From positions 2,294,001-2,358,000 of the forward strand of contig NZ_JAGIOG010000001.1 in the NCBI RefSeq assembly GCF_017876595.1: 64,000 nucleotides of DNA, in the 5' to 3' direction. Below are positions 16,747-27,700 of this stretch, piece by piece; positions within the stretch are counted from its first letter, which is position 1; each line of letters starts with the position of its first letter. Source of the DNA: Aeromicrobium fastidiosum. Its GTDB lineage: Bacteria > Actinomycetota > Actinomycetes > Propionibacteriales > Nocardioidaceae. A model generated the notes under the pieces. It was not told the DNA's origin. It did not search any database and saw only the letters and a program-made list of their open reading frames with translations. A program made the position numbers and the translations under genes.

Positions 16747-17964
16747 ATGCCCGAAGCAGTCATCGTCTCAACCGCCCGCTCGCCGATCGGCCGCGCCGTC
16801 AAGGGATCGCTCAAGGACATGCGTCCTGACGACCTGACGGTGCAGATGCTCCAGGCCGCGCTGGCCAAGGTGCCGGGACTCGATCCCCGCGACATCACCG
16901 ACCTGCACCTCGGCGTCGGGCAGCCCGCGGGCGAGTCGGGCCACAACCTGGCCCGCGTCGTGGCCGTGCTCAACGGGATGGACCACCTGCCGGGCGTGAC
17001 GGTCAACCGCTACTGCTCGTCGTCGCTGCAGACGACGCGCATGGCCTTCCACGCGATCAAGGCCGGCGAGGGCGACGTGTACATCTCCGCCGGTGTCGAG
17101 ACCGTCAGCCGCTTCGCCAACGGCTTCGCCGACGTGCCCGGATCGGAGAACCCGCTGTTCGCCGACGCCGTCGCCCGCACCGCCAAGCGCGCCGAGGGCG
17201 GTGCCGACACGTGGACCGATCCGCGCGAGTCCGGCAGCCTGCCCGACCAGTACATCGCGATGGGCCAGACCGCCGAGAACGTCGCCCAGCACCTCGGCAT
17301 GAGCCGTCAGGAGCAGGACGAGTTCGCGGTCCGCAGCCAGAACCTCACCGAGCAGGGCATTGCCGACGGCTTCTGGGCCAAGGACATCACCCCGGTGACC
17401 CTGCCCGACGGCACGGTCGTCAGCGCCGACGACGGACCGCGCGCCGGCACGACGATCGAGGCGCTCAGCGGCCTCAAGCCGGTGTTCCGTCCCGACGGCA
17501 CCGTCACGGCCGGCAACGCCTGCCCGCTCAACGACGGCGCCGCAGCGGTCGTCGTCATGAGCGACACCAAGGCCAAGGAGCTGGGCCTGACTCCGTTGGC
17601 GCGCATCGTGTCGACCGCCGTGACCGGCCTGTCGCCCGAGATCATGGGCCTCGGCCCGGTCGAGGCCATCCCCGCGGCCCTGCGCAACGCCGGCATGGGC
17701 CTGGACGACATCGACCTGTTCGAGATCAACGAGGCCTTCGCGGTCCAGGCGTGGGGCTCGGCCAAGGTGCTCGGCATCCCGCTCGACAAGCTCAACGTCA
17801 ACGGCGGCGCGATCGCGGTCGGCCACCCGTTCGGCATGACGGGTGCCCGCATCACCAGCACCCTGATCAACTCCCTGCAGCACCACGACAGGCAGTTCGG
17901 CGTCGAGTCGATGTGCGTCGGCGGCGGCATGGGCATGGCCATGGTGCTGGAGCGTCTGTCCTGA
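16747..17964 (+). CDS. Acetyl-CoA acetyltransferase (thiolase)
   Basis: A 405-aa thiolase that cleaves 3-ketoacyl-CoA with CoA. The catalytic residues are in place: Cys90 (NRYCSSSLQ), His360 (GGAIAVGHPFGMTG) and Cys390 (CVGGGMGMAM). It follows the acyl-CoA dehydrogenase by 45 bases and overlaps the SDR gene by one base (TGATG), so the three are one beta-oxidation operon. The enoyl-CoA hydratase step is not encoded here. Confidence 0.94.
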   Translation: MPEAVIVSTARSPIGRAVKGSLKDMRPDDLTVQMLQAALAKVPGLDPRDITDLHLGVGQPAGESGHNLARVVAVLNGMDHLPGVTVNRYCSSSLQTTRMAFHAIKAGEGDVYISAGVETVSRFANGFADVPGSENPLFADAVARTAKRAEGGADTWTDPRESGSLPDQYIAMGQTAENVAQHLGMSRQEQDEFAVRSQNLTEQGIADGFWAKDITPVTLPDGTVVSADDGPRAGTTIEALSGLKPVFRPDGTVTAGNACPLNDGAAAVVVMSDTKAKELGLTPLARIVSTAVTGLSPEIMGLGPVEAIPAALRNAGMGLDDIDLFEINEAFAVQAWGSAKVLGIPLDKLNVNGGAIAVGHPFGMTGARITSTLINSLQHHDRQFGVESMCVGGGMGMAMVLERLS

Positions 17965-18746
17965 TGTCGGCCGGCATGCTGCCTGCTGAGGACACCGGAC
18001 GGTTCGCCGGCAAGGTCGCGATCGTCACGGGTGCGAGTCGCGGCATCGGTCTGGCGGTCGCCGAGCGCATCGTGGCCGACGGCGGACGGGTCTGCGTCAC
18101 GGCCCGTAAGCCCGACGCCCTCGCCGAGGCGGTGGCATCGCTCGGCGGGCCCGAGCACGCGATGTTCGTCGCGGGTGCCGCCGACGACGCCGCCCACCAG
18201 GACGAGGTGATCGCGGCGACGACCGACGCCTTCGGGCCGATCGACTTCCTGGTCAACAACACCGGCATCAACCCCGCCTACGGCCGGATGATCGACATCG
18301 ACCTCGAGGCCGCCAACAAGATCTTCCAGGTCAACGTGGTCGCCGCGATCGCGTGGGCGCAGAAGGTCTACCGGTCGTCGATGGCCGAGCGCGGGGGATC
18401 GATCGTCAACATCGCGTCCGTCGCAGGTCAGCGGCCGGCACCCGGCATCGGCGTCTACGGCGCGTCGAAGGCCGCGCTGATCCACGTGACCGAGGAGCTC
18501 GCGGTCGAGCTCGGCCCCGACATTCGCGTCAACGCGGTGGCCCCGGCCGTGGTCAAGACGAACTTCGCCAAGGCCCTCTACGAGGGGCGTGAGGACGAGG
18601 TCGCGGCTCCGTACCCGCTCAAGCGGCTCGGCGTCCCGTCCGACATTGGCTCGGTCGTCGCCTTCCTGCTGTCGGACGACGCTGCCTGGATGACCGGTCA
18701 GACGTTGACGGTCGACGGCGGCGTGCTGCTCACCGGCGGCGTCTGA
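17964..18746 (+). CDS. Short-chain dehydrogenase/reductase
   Basis: A 260-aa classical SDR. The Rossmann motif TGASRGIG is at residues 22-29, NNTG (VNNTGIN) follows, and the active site is Y165-x3-K169 with the upstream Ser in IVNIASVAG. It is FabG-like and ends DGGVLLTGGV. Overlap with the thiolase stop suggests it supplies the 3-hydroxyacyl-CoA dehydrogenase step of the same pathway. Substrate is inferred from context only. Confidence 0.93.
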   Translation: MSAGMLPAEDTGRFAGKVAIVTGASRGIGLAVAERIVADGGRVCVTARKPDALAEAVASLGGPEHAMFVAGAADDAAHQDEVIAATTDAFGPIDFLVNNTGINPAYGRMIDIDLEAANKIFQVNVVAAIAWAQKVYRSSMAERGGSIVNIASVAGQRPAPGIGVYGASKAALIHVTEELAVELGPDIRVNAVAPAVVKTNFAKALYEGREDEVAAPYPLKRLGVPSDIGSVVAFLLSDDAAWMTGQTLTVDGGVLLTGGV

Positions 18747-18760
18747 CCCAGATCACAGGA

Positions 18761-18823
18761 CGCTGGGCCTGACGTTTCGCCCGACACGCCGACGGCGTGT
18801 CTGCAGAAACGTCAGGCCCAGCG
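18761..18823. terminator. Long nested hairpin between convergent SDR and M4 protease
   Basis: An 18-bp perfect outer stem (CGCTGGGCCTGACGTTTC, 18761-18778, with its complement at 18806-18823), symmetric 5-nt internal loops, and a 7-bp inner stem ACACGCC-GAC-GGCGTGT (18784-18800). It fills most of the 88-base gap between the convergent stops at 18746 and 18835. A bidirectional terminator is the simplest reading; the perfect outer arm is long for one. Confidence 0.7.
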
Positions 18824-18834
18824 GGGTGGTGGGG

Positions 18835-20442
18835 TCAGCTGACGTTGACGGCGGACCACGTGGCCTTGACGGCGGCGACCTCGGCGCTGCTCGCGCCGTA
18901 GAGGTCCGTCGCGGCCTGGACGGTGTCGAGACGCGCCTTGGCGTACGTCTCGGTGCTCGTCATGTAGTGGTCGAGAGCGTTGAACCAGATCTTCGCGGCC
19001 TTGTCACGGCCGATGCCCGTCACGGTCGATCCGTTGCACGTCGGGCTGTTGCCGTAGGTGGTCTGGCCGCTGCCGTTGGCGAGCAGGAAGAAGAGGTGGT
19101 TGCCGACGCCCGAGGAGTAGTGCGGGTCGGACCCCGGAACGGCCGAGCTCCAGCACCGGTAGGACGCGCCGTCCTTGCTGGGATCGTCCATGTAGCGCAG
19201 CGGCGTGCCGTCGCCGTTGATGTCGATCTTCTCGCCGATCAAGAAGTCGGGGGTGTCGGCCGAGCTGTTGGCGTAGAACTCGACCATCGTCCCGAAGATG
19301 TCGCTGGTCGCCTCGTTGAGGCCGCCCGCATCGCCGCTGTAGCCCAGGCCGGCGGTGTTCTCGGTGACGCCGTGCGTCATCTCGTGGCCCGCGACGTCGA
19401 TCGCGACGAGCGGGGCGCGGTTGCCCGAGCCGTCGCCGTACGTCATCTGCGCACCGTCCCAGAACGCGTTGATGTAGCTGTTGCCGTAGTGGACGCGGGA
19501 CGGGACGCCGGTGCCGTTGCCGAAGATGCCGTTGCGGCCCTGCACGTTCTTGAAGTAGTCGAACGTCGTGGAGGCGCCGTAGTGCGCGTCGACCGCGGCC
19601 GAGGCGCGATCGGTGTACGAGCCGTTGCCCCAGGCGTTGTCGGCGTCGGTGAACGTCGTGCACGTGCCCGAGGTGCGGTTCTTGAGGTCGCACGTACGGC
19701 CGTTGCCGCGGACGGCGTCGACCAGCGAGTAGCCCGACGAGCCGGTGCTGGTGCTGAGTGGCACGGTGCCGATGAAGATGCCCCGGCCGGTCCCGGTCGC
19801 CGTGGCGGTCGGTGAGGCCGATGCGGGCGACGCGGCCCCCGAGACCGTGCCGACCTTGATGGGCGTGAGGATCGTCTCCTCGCTCGAGCGGACGCTGCCG
19901 GACGACGCATCGGTGAGCACGATGCGGCGGCTCGGCGTCTGGCCATCGGCCTGGACGCCGGTGACGACCGTGCGGTAGGCCAGCGCCGGGGTGCCGGAGC
20001 GTGCGTCGACCACGAGGCGGGACGCGGCGGCGTCGGGCGACGCGGCCTTGGACGCGCCGAGCGCCTTCTGCTGGGCGACCCCCTTGGTGACCTTCGGCGC
20101 CGTGGACACCGCGATCTTCTCGGCCTGGGCGACCGACGTGCCGGTCACCTTCTCGGCCGTGCTCAGGTGGACCACGAAGTCGCCGCCGACGACGGGCAGC
20201 CCCTTGTACGTGCGGCTGAAGCGGACGTGCGAGCTGCCGTCGGGGGAGGTCGCCGTGCGGGTCGCGGTGAACGCGTCGTCGGTGCCGGCGCGGACGCGGC
20301 CGGGGTTCTCCTGGATGTAGTCCTTCGCCACGGCGGCGGGGTCGGACGTCGGGTTCGTCGCCGCGGTGCCGGGTGACGGCACGGCGACGCACAGACCCGT
20401 GGCCAGCAGGGTCCCGCCTGCGGCAGCAATGACCTTCTTCAT
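18835..20442 (-). CDS. Secreted M4-family (thermolysin-like) metalloprotease
   Basis: A 535-aa preproprotease. A signal peptide (MKKVIAAAGGTLLATGLCVAVPSPGTAA) is followed by an FTP/PepSY inhibitory propeptide (to about residue 200) and the M4 catalytic domain. The zinc site is H353-E-M-T-H357 with the third ligand Glu in GGLNEATSDIFG about 20 residues on; the C-terminal His lies in SSGVGNHLFFLLANG. It should digest extracellular protein. ATG 20442 follows GAGAGGA. Convergent with the SDR gene across a long hairpin. Confidence 0.95.
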   Translation of the reverse strand: MKKVIAAAGGTLLATGLCVAVPSPGTAATNPTSDPAAVAKDYIQENPGRVRAGTDDAFTATRTATSPDGSSHVRFSRTYKGLPVVGGDFVVHLSTAEKVTGTSVAQAEKIAVSTAPKVTKGVAQQKALGASKAASPDAAASRLVVDARSGTPALAYRTVVTGVQADGQTPSRRIVLTDASSGSVRSSEETILTPIKVGTVSGAASPASASPTATATGTGRGIFIGTVPLSTSTGSSGYSLVDAVRGNGRTCDLKNRTSGTCTTFTDADNAWGNGSYTDRASAAVDAHYGASTTFDYFKNVQGRNGIFGNGTGVPSRVHYGNSYINAFWDGAQMTYGDGSGNRAPLVAIDVAGHEMTHGVTENTAGLGYSGDAGGLNEATSDIFGTMVEFYANSSADTPDFLIGEKIDINGDGTPLRYMDDPSKDGASYRCWSSAVPGSDPHYSSGVGNHLFFLLANGSGQTTYGNSPTCNGSTVTGIGRDKAAKIWFNALDHYMTSTETYAKARLDTVQAATDLYGASSAEVAAVKATWSAVNVS

Positions 20443-20538
20443 GGGGTGGTCCTCTCGGTGGTCGGTAGGCAGGACGGTAATGACTTCCGGCCGTCCCGTT
20501 CATGCCAACCGGCCATGCCACGGGCACGTCGAGGACGG

Positions 20539-21537
20539 CTACAGGTCGGTCAGGACCGCACCGGGGCGAGGCCGCGGGCCCAGGGGCAGCGCGCCGTGAA
20601 CGTCCTTCCAGGCCTTGTAGACCGGCTGCTTCTCGAGCGTCTCGGCGAGCGTGTCGGCCGTGAACCGGGCGAGCTTGTCGAGGTGCTCGGCGAAGGGGTT
20701 GTCGCGATCGACGAGCAGCAGCCGCCGGGTCTGCATGGGCGTGCCGACCAAGGGCTTGAGCACCATGCCGGAGTCGCGGTTGGTGGGCGTGCTGAGCGCG
20801 ATGGCCTCGCCTGCGCGGATCAGCTCGACCGCGTGGCCGTCGCTGAGGTAGTGGCTGATGACGGGGGAGAACCCCGCGTCGAAGCAGATGCGGGTCATGC
20901 AGTCGGCCTCGCGGTCGACGTCGAGCGGCGACATGAGCCACTTCTCGTCGCGCAGCCGGGACAGCTCGAGCTCGTCGTGACCGGCCAGCGGATGGTCGAC
21001 GGCCATGAGCACGAAGGCAGGCTCGCAGCCGACGGGGCGCACGCGCAGCCGGGAGTCGAGGTCGAGCTCGTGCCCGACGAACTCGTGGACGACGGCGAAG
21101 TCGAGGCGGTGCGAGCTGAGCAGGTCGAGCAGCCCGTCGATGCGGGTCTCGCTCTCGGTGACGATCTCGGTGCTGGGCACGACCGACCGCAGGCCCCGGA
21201 TGAGCCCGACGAGGGCGTTGCCGAACTTGACGCCGATGCGCACCTGGGCGGGCATGGGCCGGGTGACCCCACCGGCCCCGCCGGTCGCATCGGCCTGGAG
21301 CGTGTCGATGACCGACAGCACGGCGTGGGCGCGGCCGACGACGAGCCGCCCGAGCGGGGTCAGCTCGGCACCCGCACGGGAGCGCTCGAACAGTGGCCCG
21401 CCGAGATGCTCCTCGACCCGCCGCAGCTGCCGGGTCAGGGCCGGTTGCGTGGTGCCGAGGGCGGTGGCGGCCCGCGTGATGCTGCCCTCGTCCGCCACGG
21501 CCTTGACCATCCGCAGGTGCCTGGTGTCGATCTCCAT
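20539..21537 (-). CDS. LysR-type regulator divergent from FAS-I
   Basis: A 332-aa LysR-type regulator: winged helix (MEIDTRHLRMVKAVADEGSITRAATALGTTQPALTRQLRRVEEHLGGPLFERS), linker helix, and effector-binding domain to about residue 300. Orthology to a characterised regulator is not evident. It diverges from the FAS-I gene with 194 bases between starts; that spacer contains two 14-bp palindromes. It is therefore a candidate regulator of fatty acid synthesis, but LysR genes can also act elsewhere. Confidence 0.9.
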   Translation of the reverse strand: MEIDTRHLRMVKAVADEGSITRAATALGTTQPALTRQLRRVEEHLGGPLFERSRAGAELTPLGRLVVGRAHAVLSVIDTLQADATGGAGGVTRPMPAQVRIGVKFGNALVGLIRGLRSVVPSTEIVTESETRIDGLLDLLSSHRLDFAVVHEFVGHELDLDSRLRVRPVGCEPAFVLMAVDHPLAGHDELELSRLRDEKWLMSPLDVDREADCMTRICFDAGFSPVISHYLSDGHAVELIRAGEAIALSTPTNRDSGMVLKPLVGTPMQTRRLLLVDRDNPFAEHLDKLARFTADTLAETLEKQPVYKAWKDVHGALPLGPRPRPGAVLTDL

Positions 21538-21622
21538 GTGTAACCCCCGTTTTCATCGTACGACCGGGACGTTTCGGCGTCGTGTCGAAGCCTCGGGCAC
21601 CGGGCGTGATCCACTTCTCACG

Positions 21623-21671
21623 AAAACATGAGGAAACCCTCGCATTAAAGTTGAGGAAGTCCTCATGTTTT
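21623..21671. promoter_or_regulatory. Tandem palindromes in the FAS-I promoter
   Basis: Two similar dyads 23 bp apart centre to centre: TGAGG-AAAC-CCTCG (21629-21642) and TGAGGA-AG-TCCTCA (21652-21665). They lie within a 12-bp dyad AAAACATGAGGA (21623-21634) / TCCTCATGTTTT (21660-21671). Their spacing of about two helical turns suggests cooperative dimers. The right site overlaps CATGTT (21664-21669), a possible -10, so the bound protein would control FAS transcription. Confidence 0.6.
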
Positions 21672-21731
21672 GCGAAGATGGACGGACCGCCCGTCGATCC
21701 AGCGACGGCAGTGACGCCAAAGGGACACCAC

Positions 21732-24700
21732 GTGACCACGTTCGACACCCCGCTCGCCGCGACCCCCACCTCCGAGCGCCGCGGAGCGCTCGTCGACCGG
21801 CTGCTCGCCGGCACCCCCTACGCGATCGCCTTCGGCGGTCAGGGCGCTGCCTGGCTCGAGCCGCTGGCCGGTCTCGTCCGCGACTTCGCCCTCGAGGCCG
21901 AGCTCGAGACGCTCGTGGCCCAGGCCGAGTCGATGCTCGTCCCCGTCGGCCCCGAGCTGGCCCGCGTCGGCGTGACGTTCACGCCGTTGGCGTGGGCCGA
22001 CGTCCTCGCCTCGGCGGAGTCCGCCGACGACGAGGACGCCCCCGTGCTGCCGACCTCCGAGGTGCTGGATACACCCGGAGCGTCGGTGCCCGGCATCCTG
22101 CTGGCGCAGCTGGCCGGCATCCGCGCGCTGCACCGTCAGGGCATCGACCCCACGGCGCTCGCCCCGGCCGCGGTCGTCGGCCACTCGCAGGGCTACCTCG
22201 CGACCCAGTCGCTGGCCGGTGTCCCCGACGCCGAGCTGCTCGCCGTGGCCCGCCTGATCGGTGCCGCCGCGCAGCTCGTCGGGCGCCGCCGCGGTCTGCT
22301 CGGCCAGACCATGCTGAGCGTCTCGAACGTCGTCCCCGCCCGCATCGACGAGATCCTCGCCGAGCTGCCCGCGTCGCTGCGCGTCGTGTCGCGCCTGCGC
22401 AACGGCCGTCGCAGCGTCGTCCTGTCGGGCCCCGCCGAGAGCCTGCGCGTCGTCGAGACCCGCTTCGACGAGATCGCCGCCGCCGAGAAGGCCGATCGCG
22501 ACCGCAAGGTCTCGGGCGGCTCGCCGTTCGCCCCCGTGCTGGAGCCGCTCCCGGCTCAGCTCGCGTTCCACCACCCCGATCTCGCCGAGGCCGCCGACCT
22601 CGTCGCCACGTGGGCCGCGGCCTGCGGCATCGACAGTGAGACCGCGCGGACGCTGACGATGCGCTCGATCGTCGACCCCGTCGACTGGGTCGCCTCGCTC
22701 GAGCAGGCCATGGACGCCGGTGCGTCGTGGGTGCTCGACCTCGGCCCCGGCGACCTCGCCGCCCGGCTGTCGGCCCGCGACCTGCAGGTGCGCGGTGCGT
22801 CGGTCATCGCCACCACGACACGCCGCGGTCACCGTGAGCTGACCGCCGCCGGTGCGGCCCCCCGCCCGTCGACGCCGTGGTCGGCCTACGAGCCCACCGT
22901 CGTGACGCTGCCGGACGGCTCGCTGCACGTCGAGACGCGCTTCACCCGGCTGACCGGCAAGTCGCCCGCGCTGCTGGCCGGCATGACGCCCACGACGGTC
23001 GACCCCGCGATCGTCGCGGCCGCCGCCAACGCCGGCTTCTGGGCCGAGCTCGCCGGCGGTGGACAGGTCACCGAGGAGATCTTCGCCGCCAACGTCGCGC
23101 GACTCGACGAGCTGCTGACCGAGGGCAGCACGTACCAGTTCAACTCGCTGTTCCTCGACCCCTACCTCTGGAAGCTGCAGCTCGGGCAGAAGCGGCTCGT
23201 GCAGCGTGCCCGCGCGGCAGGCTCGCCCATCGACGGCGTCGTCGTCACGGCCGGCATCCCCGAGCTCGACGAGGCCGTCGCCCTGGTCGAGGAGCTGAAC
23301 GAGGCCGGCATCACCCAGGTCGTGTTCAAGCCCGGCACGGTCAAGCAGATCCGCCAGGTCGTCGCGATCGCGAAGGCCGTCGCGCCGACCGCGGTCCACA
23401 TCCAGATCGAGGGTGGCAAGGCCGGCGGTCACCACTCGTGGGAGGACCTCGACGAGCTGCTGATCGCGACGTACGGCGAGCTGCGCGCGCTCGACAACGT
23501 CGTCGTCTGCGTCGGCGGGGGCATCGGCACGCCCGAGGTCGCCGCGGCGTACCTGACGGGTGACTGGGCCACGCGCCACGGATTTCCCCGCATGCCGCTC
23601 GACGGCATCCTGGTCGGCACCGCCGCGATGGCGACCCTCGAGGCCACGACGTCGCCCGCCGTCAAGCAGCTGCTGGTCGAGACCGGCGGCACGGGTGCCT
23701 GGGTCGGTGCGGGCACGGCCCAGGGCGGCATGGCGTCGGGCCGCAGCCAGCTCGGTGCCGACATCCACGAGATCGACAACGCGGCGTCCCGCACGGGACG
23801 GCTGCTCGACGAGGTCGCGGGCGACGCCGAGGCGGTCGCCGAGCGTCGCGACGAGATCGTCGAGGCGCTCAACCGCACGGCCAAGCCGTACTTCGGCGAC
23901 GTCGAGACCATGACGTACGACCAGTGGCTCACGCGCTTCCTCGAGCTGTCGGGCACGCCCACGTGGCTCGACGTCACGCTGCGCAACCGTTTCGTCGCGA
24001 TGCTGCAGCGCGCCGAGGCTCGTCTGCATGCCGCCGACCGGGGTCCGATCGACACGCTGTTCGCCGATGCGTCGTCGGTCGACGACGGTGCCGCGGCGCT
24101 CCAGGAACTGTTGCGTTGTTATCCCCACGGCGAAGCCGTCACCATGCACCCGGCCGACGTGCTGTTCTTCGTCGACCAGTGCCGCACGCCCGGCAAGCCG
24201 GTCAACTTCGTGCCGGTGCTCGACCAGGACGTGCGCCGCTGGTGGCGCTCGGACTCGCTGTGGCAGGCCCACGACGCCCGCTACACCGCCGACGAGGTCT
24301 GCATCATCCCCGGCACGCTCTCCGTCGCGGGCATCGACCGCGTCGACGAGCCCGTCGCCGAGCTGCTGCGCCGCTTCGAGGACGCCACGATCGACGGCCT
24401 GCTGGCCTCGGGACGCTCGCCGCTCCGGGTCGCCGGACGCCGCCGCGTCGATGACGACGCCGGTGAGGCGCTGTCGCTCGTCCTCGCCGCACCCGACCTG
24501 GTGTGGGCCGGTCGCACGGTCCGCAACCCCGTCCACCGCCTCGGAGCCGGCTGGGTCGTCGTCGACCCCGAGCACGCCGAGCACCCCGAGACCGGTGCGA
24601 CCCTCGTGCAGGTCGCGGCCGACGTGGCCGAGCTGACCGTGCCGATGGCGCGTCCGCTCACGCTGCGCATCACGGTCGACCGCTCCGTGCTGGTCGGTGC

Positions 24701-27700
24701 CGCCCCCGTCGTCTCGACGGACGCTGCCGCGGACGCGATGCGTGCGCTCGTCGTCGGTGCCGCCGGCGGTGACGTCCCGTCCGTCACGGCAGGCCGCGCC
24801 AGCGTGACCGTCGAGTGGGATCCTGACCTCGTCGCCGACCACGCAGGTGTCACCGGCGCGTCCGTGCCCGTCCACCCCGTGCCCGACGTGCTCGTCGGTC
24901 TCGCCTGGCCCTCGGTCTTCGCCGTGCTCGGCGATGCCACGACGTCCGACGGTGTGCCCGTCATCGAGGGCATGCTCGACCTGGTGCACCTCGATCACGC
25001 GATCCGCCTGACCGGCACGCCGCCGCTCACGCCGACGCGCCTGGTCATCTCGTCGGTGCTCGACACGATCGAGGACACCGACTTCGGCCGGGTCGTGGCG
25101 GTCGACGTCACGATCTCGACCGCCGACGGCGACCTCGCGACGCTGCGCGAGCGCTTCGCGATCCGAGGACGCGCGGGTGCCGGCCAGCTGGTCGATCCCG
25201 AGCGCGCCGGCGGATCGCTGGGTGACGACGTCCACGACACGCCTCGCAAGGGACGCGCCTCGGCCTCGCTGGTCGCCCCGAGCGACCTGCGCGCGTTCGC
25301 CGCCGTCACGGGCGACCACAACCCCATCCACACCAACGTCGCCGCAGCGCGCCTCGCCGGCCTGGGCGACCCGATCGTCCACGGCATGTGGATCTCGGCC
25401 GCCGCGCAGCAGGTGCTCGCCGAGGGCGGCGGCTCGAGCCGCCGCATCACGGGTTGGACGACGCGCTTCATGTCGCCCCTGGCACCCGGTGCCCCCGTCT
25501 CGGTGCAGGCCGACCGGGTCGGCCTCGACGCCGGTGCGGAGATCGTCGACGTGACGGTGCGCTCGGGCGGTGACGTCGTCATGTCGGCGACGGCACGCAT
25601 CGCTGCGCCCCGCACCGCCTACGCCTTCCCGGGACAGGGCATCCAGCACCCCGGCATGGGCATGGCCGCCTACCAGCGCTCGAAGGCCGCCCGGGAGATC
25701 TGGGACCGCGCCGACGCCCACACCCGCGACGCCCTCGGCTTCTCGATCCTGACGGTCGTGCGCGACAACCCGACGACGCTGGTGACCCGCGGCACGACGC
25801 ACAAGCACCCCGACGGCGTGCTGTTCCTGACGCAGTTCACGCAGGTCGCGATGGCGGTGCTCGGCGCCGCCCAGATGGCCGAGCTGCGCGAGTCGGGCTC
25901 GTTCGTCGAGGGCTCGATCCTGGCCGGCCACTCGGTCGGCGAGTACAACGCGCTGGCCGCGGTGTCGGGCGTCATCCCGCTCGAGGCCGTCGTCGAGGTC
26001 GTCTTCCAGCGCGGCTCCGTCATGCACGCTCTCGTGCCGCGTGACGCAGCCGGCCGCAGCGACTACCGGCTCGCCGCGATCCGCCCCTCGCAGATCGGCC
26101 TGACCGACGACGACGTCACGGCGTTCGTCGACGGCATCGCCGACCGCACCGGCGAGTTCCTGCAGATCGTCAACTACAACCTGCGCGACTCGCAGTACGC
26201 GATCGCCGGCACCGTCGCCGGCCTCGAGGTGCTCGAGACCGAGGTCAACCGCCGCCGCGCCGAGTTCGGTGGCAAGGCCGCGTTCATCCTGGTGCCCGGC
26301 ATCGACGTGCCGTTCCACTCCACGGTGCTGCACGGCGGCGTCCCGGACTTCCGCCTGCGGCTGCAGGAGCTGCTGCCCGCGACGATCGACCCCACGATCC
26401 TTGAGGGTCGCTACGTGCCCAACCTGGTGCCGCGGCCGTTCACGCTCGACCGCGCCTTCCTGCAGGAGATCGCCGACCTGGTGCCGTCGCAGCCGCTCGA
26501 CGACGTCCTGGCCGACTACGAGTCGTGGGCGACGCGGCCCGGCGAGCTGTGCCGGGTCGTGCTGATCGAGCTGCTCGCGTGGCAGTTCGCGAGCCCCGTG
26601 CGCTGGATCGAGACGCAGGACCTGTTCTTCACCCCGGTCGCCGAGGGCGGCCTCGGCGTCGAGCGATTCGTCGAGATCGGTGTCGGCCAGTCGCCGACCG
26701 TCGCGAACCTGGCGGCTTCGACGCTCAAGCTGCCGGGACGCCTCGGACCTGCCGTGCAGGTGCTCAACTTCGAGCGCGACAACGGCGCGGTCTTCTCGAC
26801 CGACGAGGAGCAGGCGCCCATCGAGGACGACGCGCCCGCAGCGCCGGCCGAGTCGGCCGAGACGTCGGCGGCACCCGCGGCAGCGGCTGCGGCTCCCGCG
26901 GCGGCGACCTCGGCGGGCCCCCGTCCGGCCGACCTGACGTACGACGCGGCCGACGCCACGCAGCTGCTCATCGCGTGGTGGACCAAGATGCGCCTCGACC
27001 AGATCGGCGCGGCCGACTCGATCGAGTCGCTGTGCGACGGCGCGTCGTCGCGACGCAACCAGCTGCTCGTCGACCTCGGCGGCGAGCTGGGCCTCGGTGC
27101 CATCGACGGTGCCGCCGACGCCGACATCCCCTCGCTGTCGGCCCAGGTCAAGGGCCTGGCCCGCGGCTACAAGCCGTTCGGCCCGGTGCTCACCGAGGCC
27201 ATCGGCGACCACCTCAAGAAGGTGCTCGGCCCCACGGGCAAGCGCCAGGCCGCGATCGCCGAGCGCGTCACGGACGTGTGGCAGCTCGGCGCGGGCTGGG
27301 CGAGCCACGTGCTCGCCGAGCTCGCGATGTCGAGCCGTGACGGCGCCAGCGTCCGCGGTGGTGAGTTCGGGTCCTTGACCTCGATCTCGTCGGCCGCCGA
27401 CGTCGACGCCGCGGTCGACGCGAGCGTCCAGGCCGTGGCCGCGCGCCACGGCGTCAGCGTCGCGCTGCCGGCCACCGGCGGGGGAGAGGCCACGATCGAT
27501 GCGGCCGCGCTCAGCGAGTTCACGGCGCAGATCACGGGCCCCGACGGCGTCCTCGCCTCGTCGGCACGCCTGGTGCTCGACCAGCTCGGACTCACGCCGG
27601 TCGCGACCGTCGTCGAGCCCGACGCGGCCGACGCCGAGGTGCTCGCCCGGGTCGAGTCCGAGCTCGGCAGCGAATGGGCCAAGCTCACCGCCCCGGCGTT

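Noticed and set aside
21678..21731. ATG 21678 as the FAS-I start.
   Set aside because: It has no Shine-Dalgarno, whereas GTG 21732 has AAAGGGAC; kept only as an alternative because CATGTT eight bases before 21678 would allow a leaderless start.
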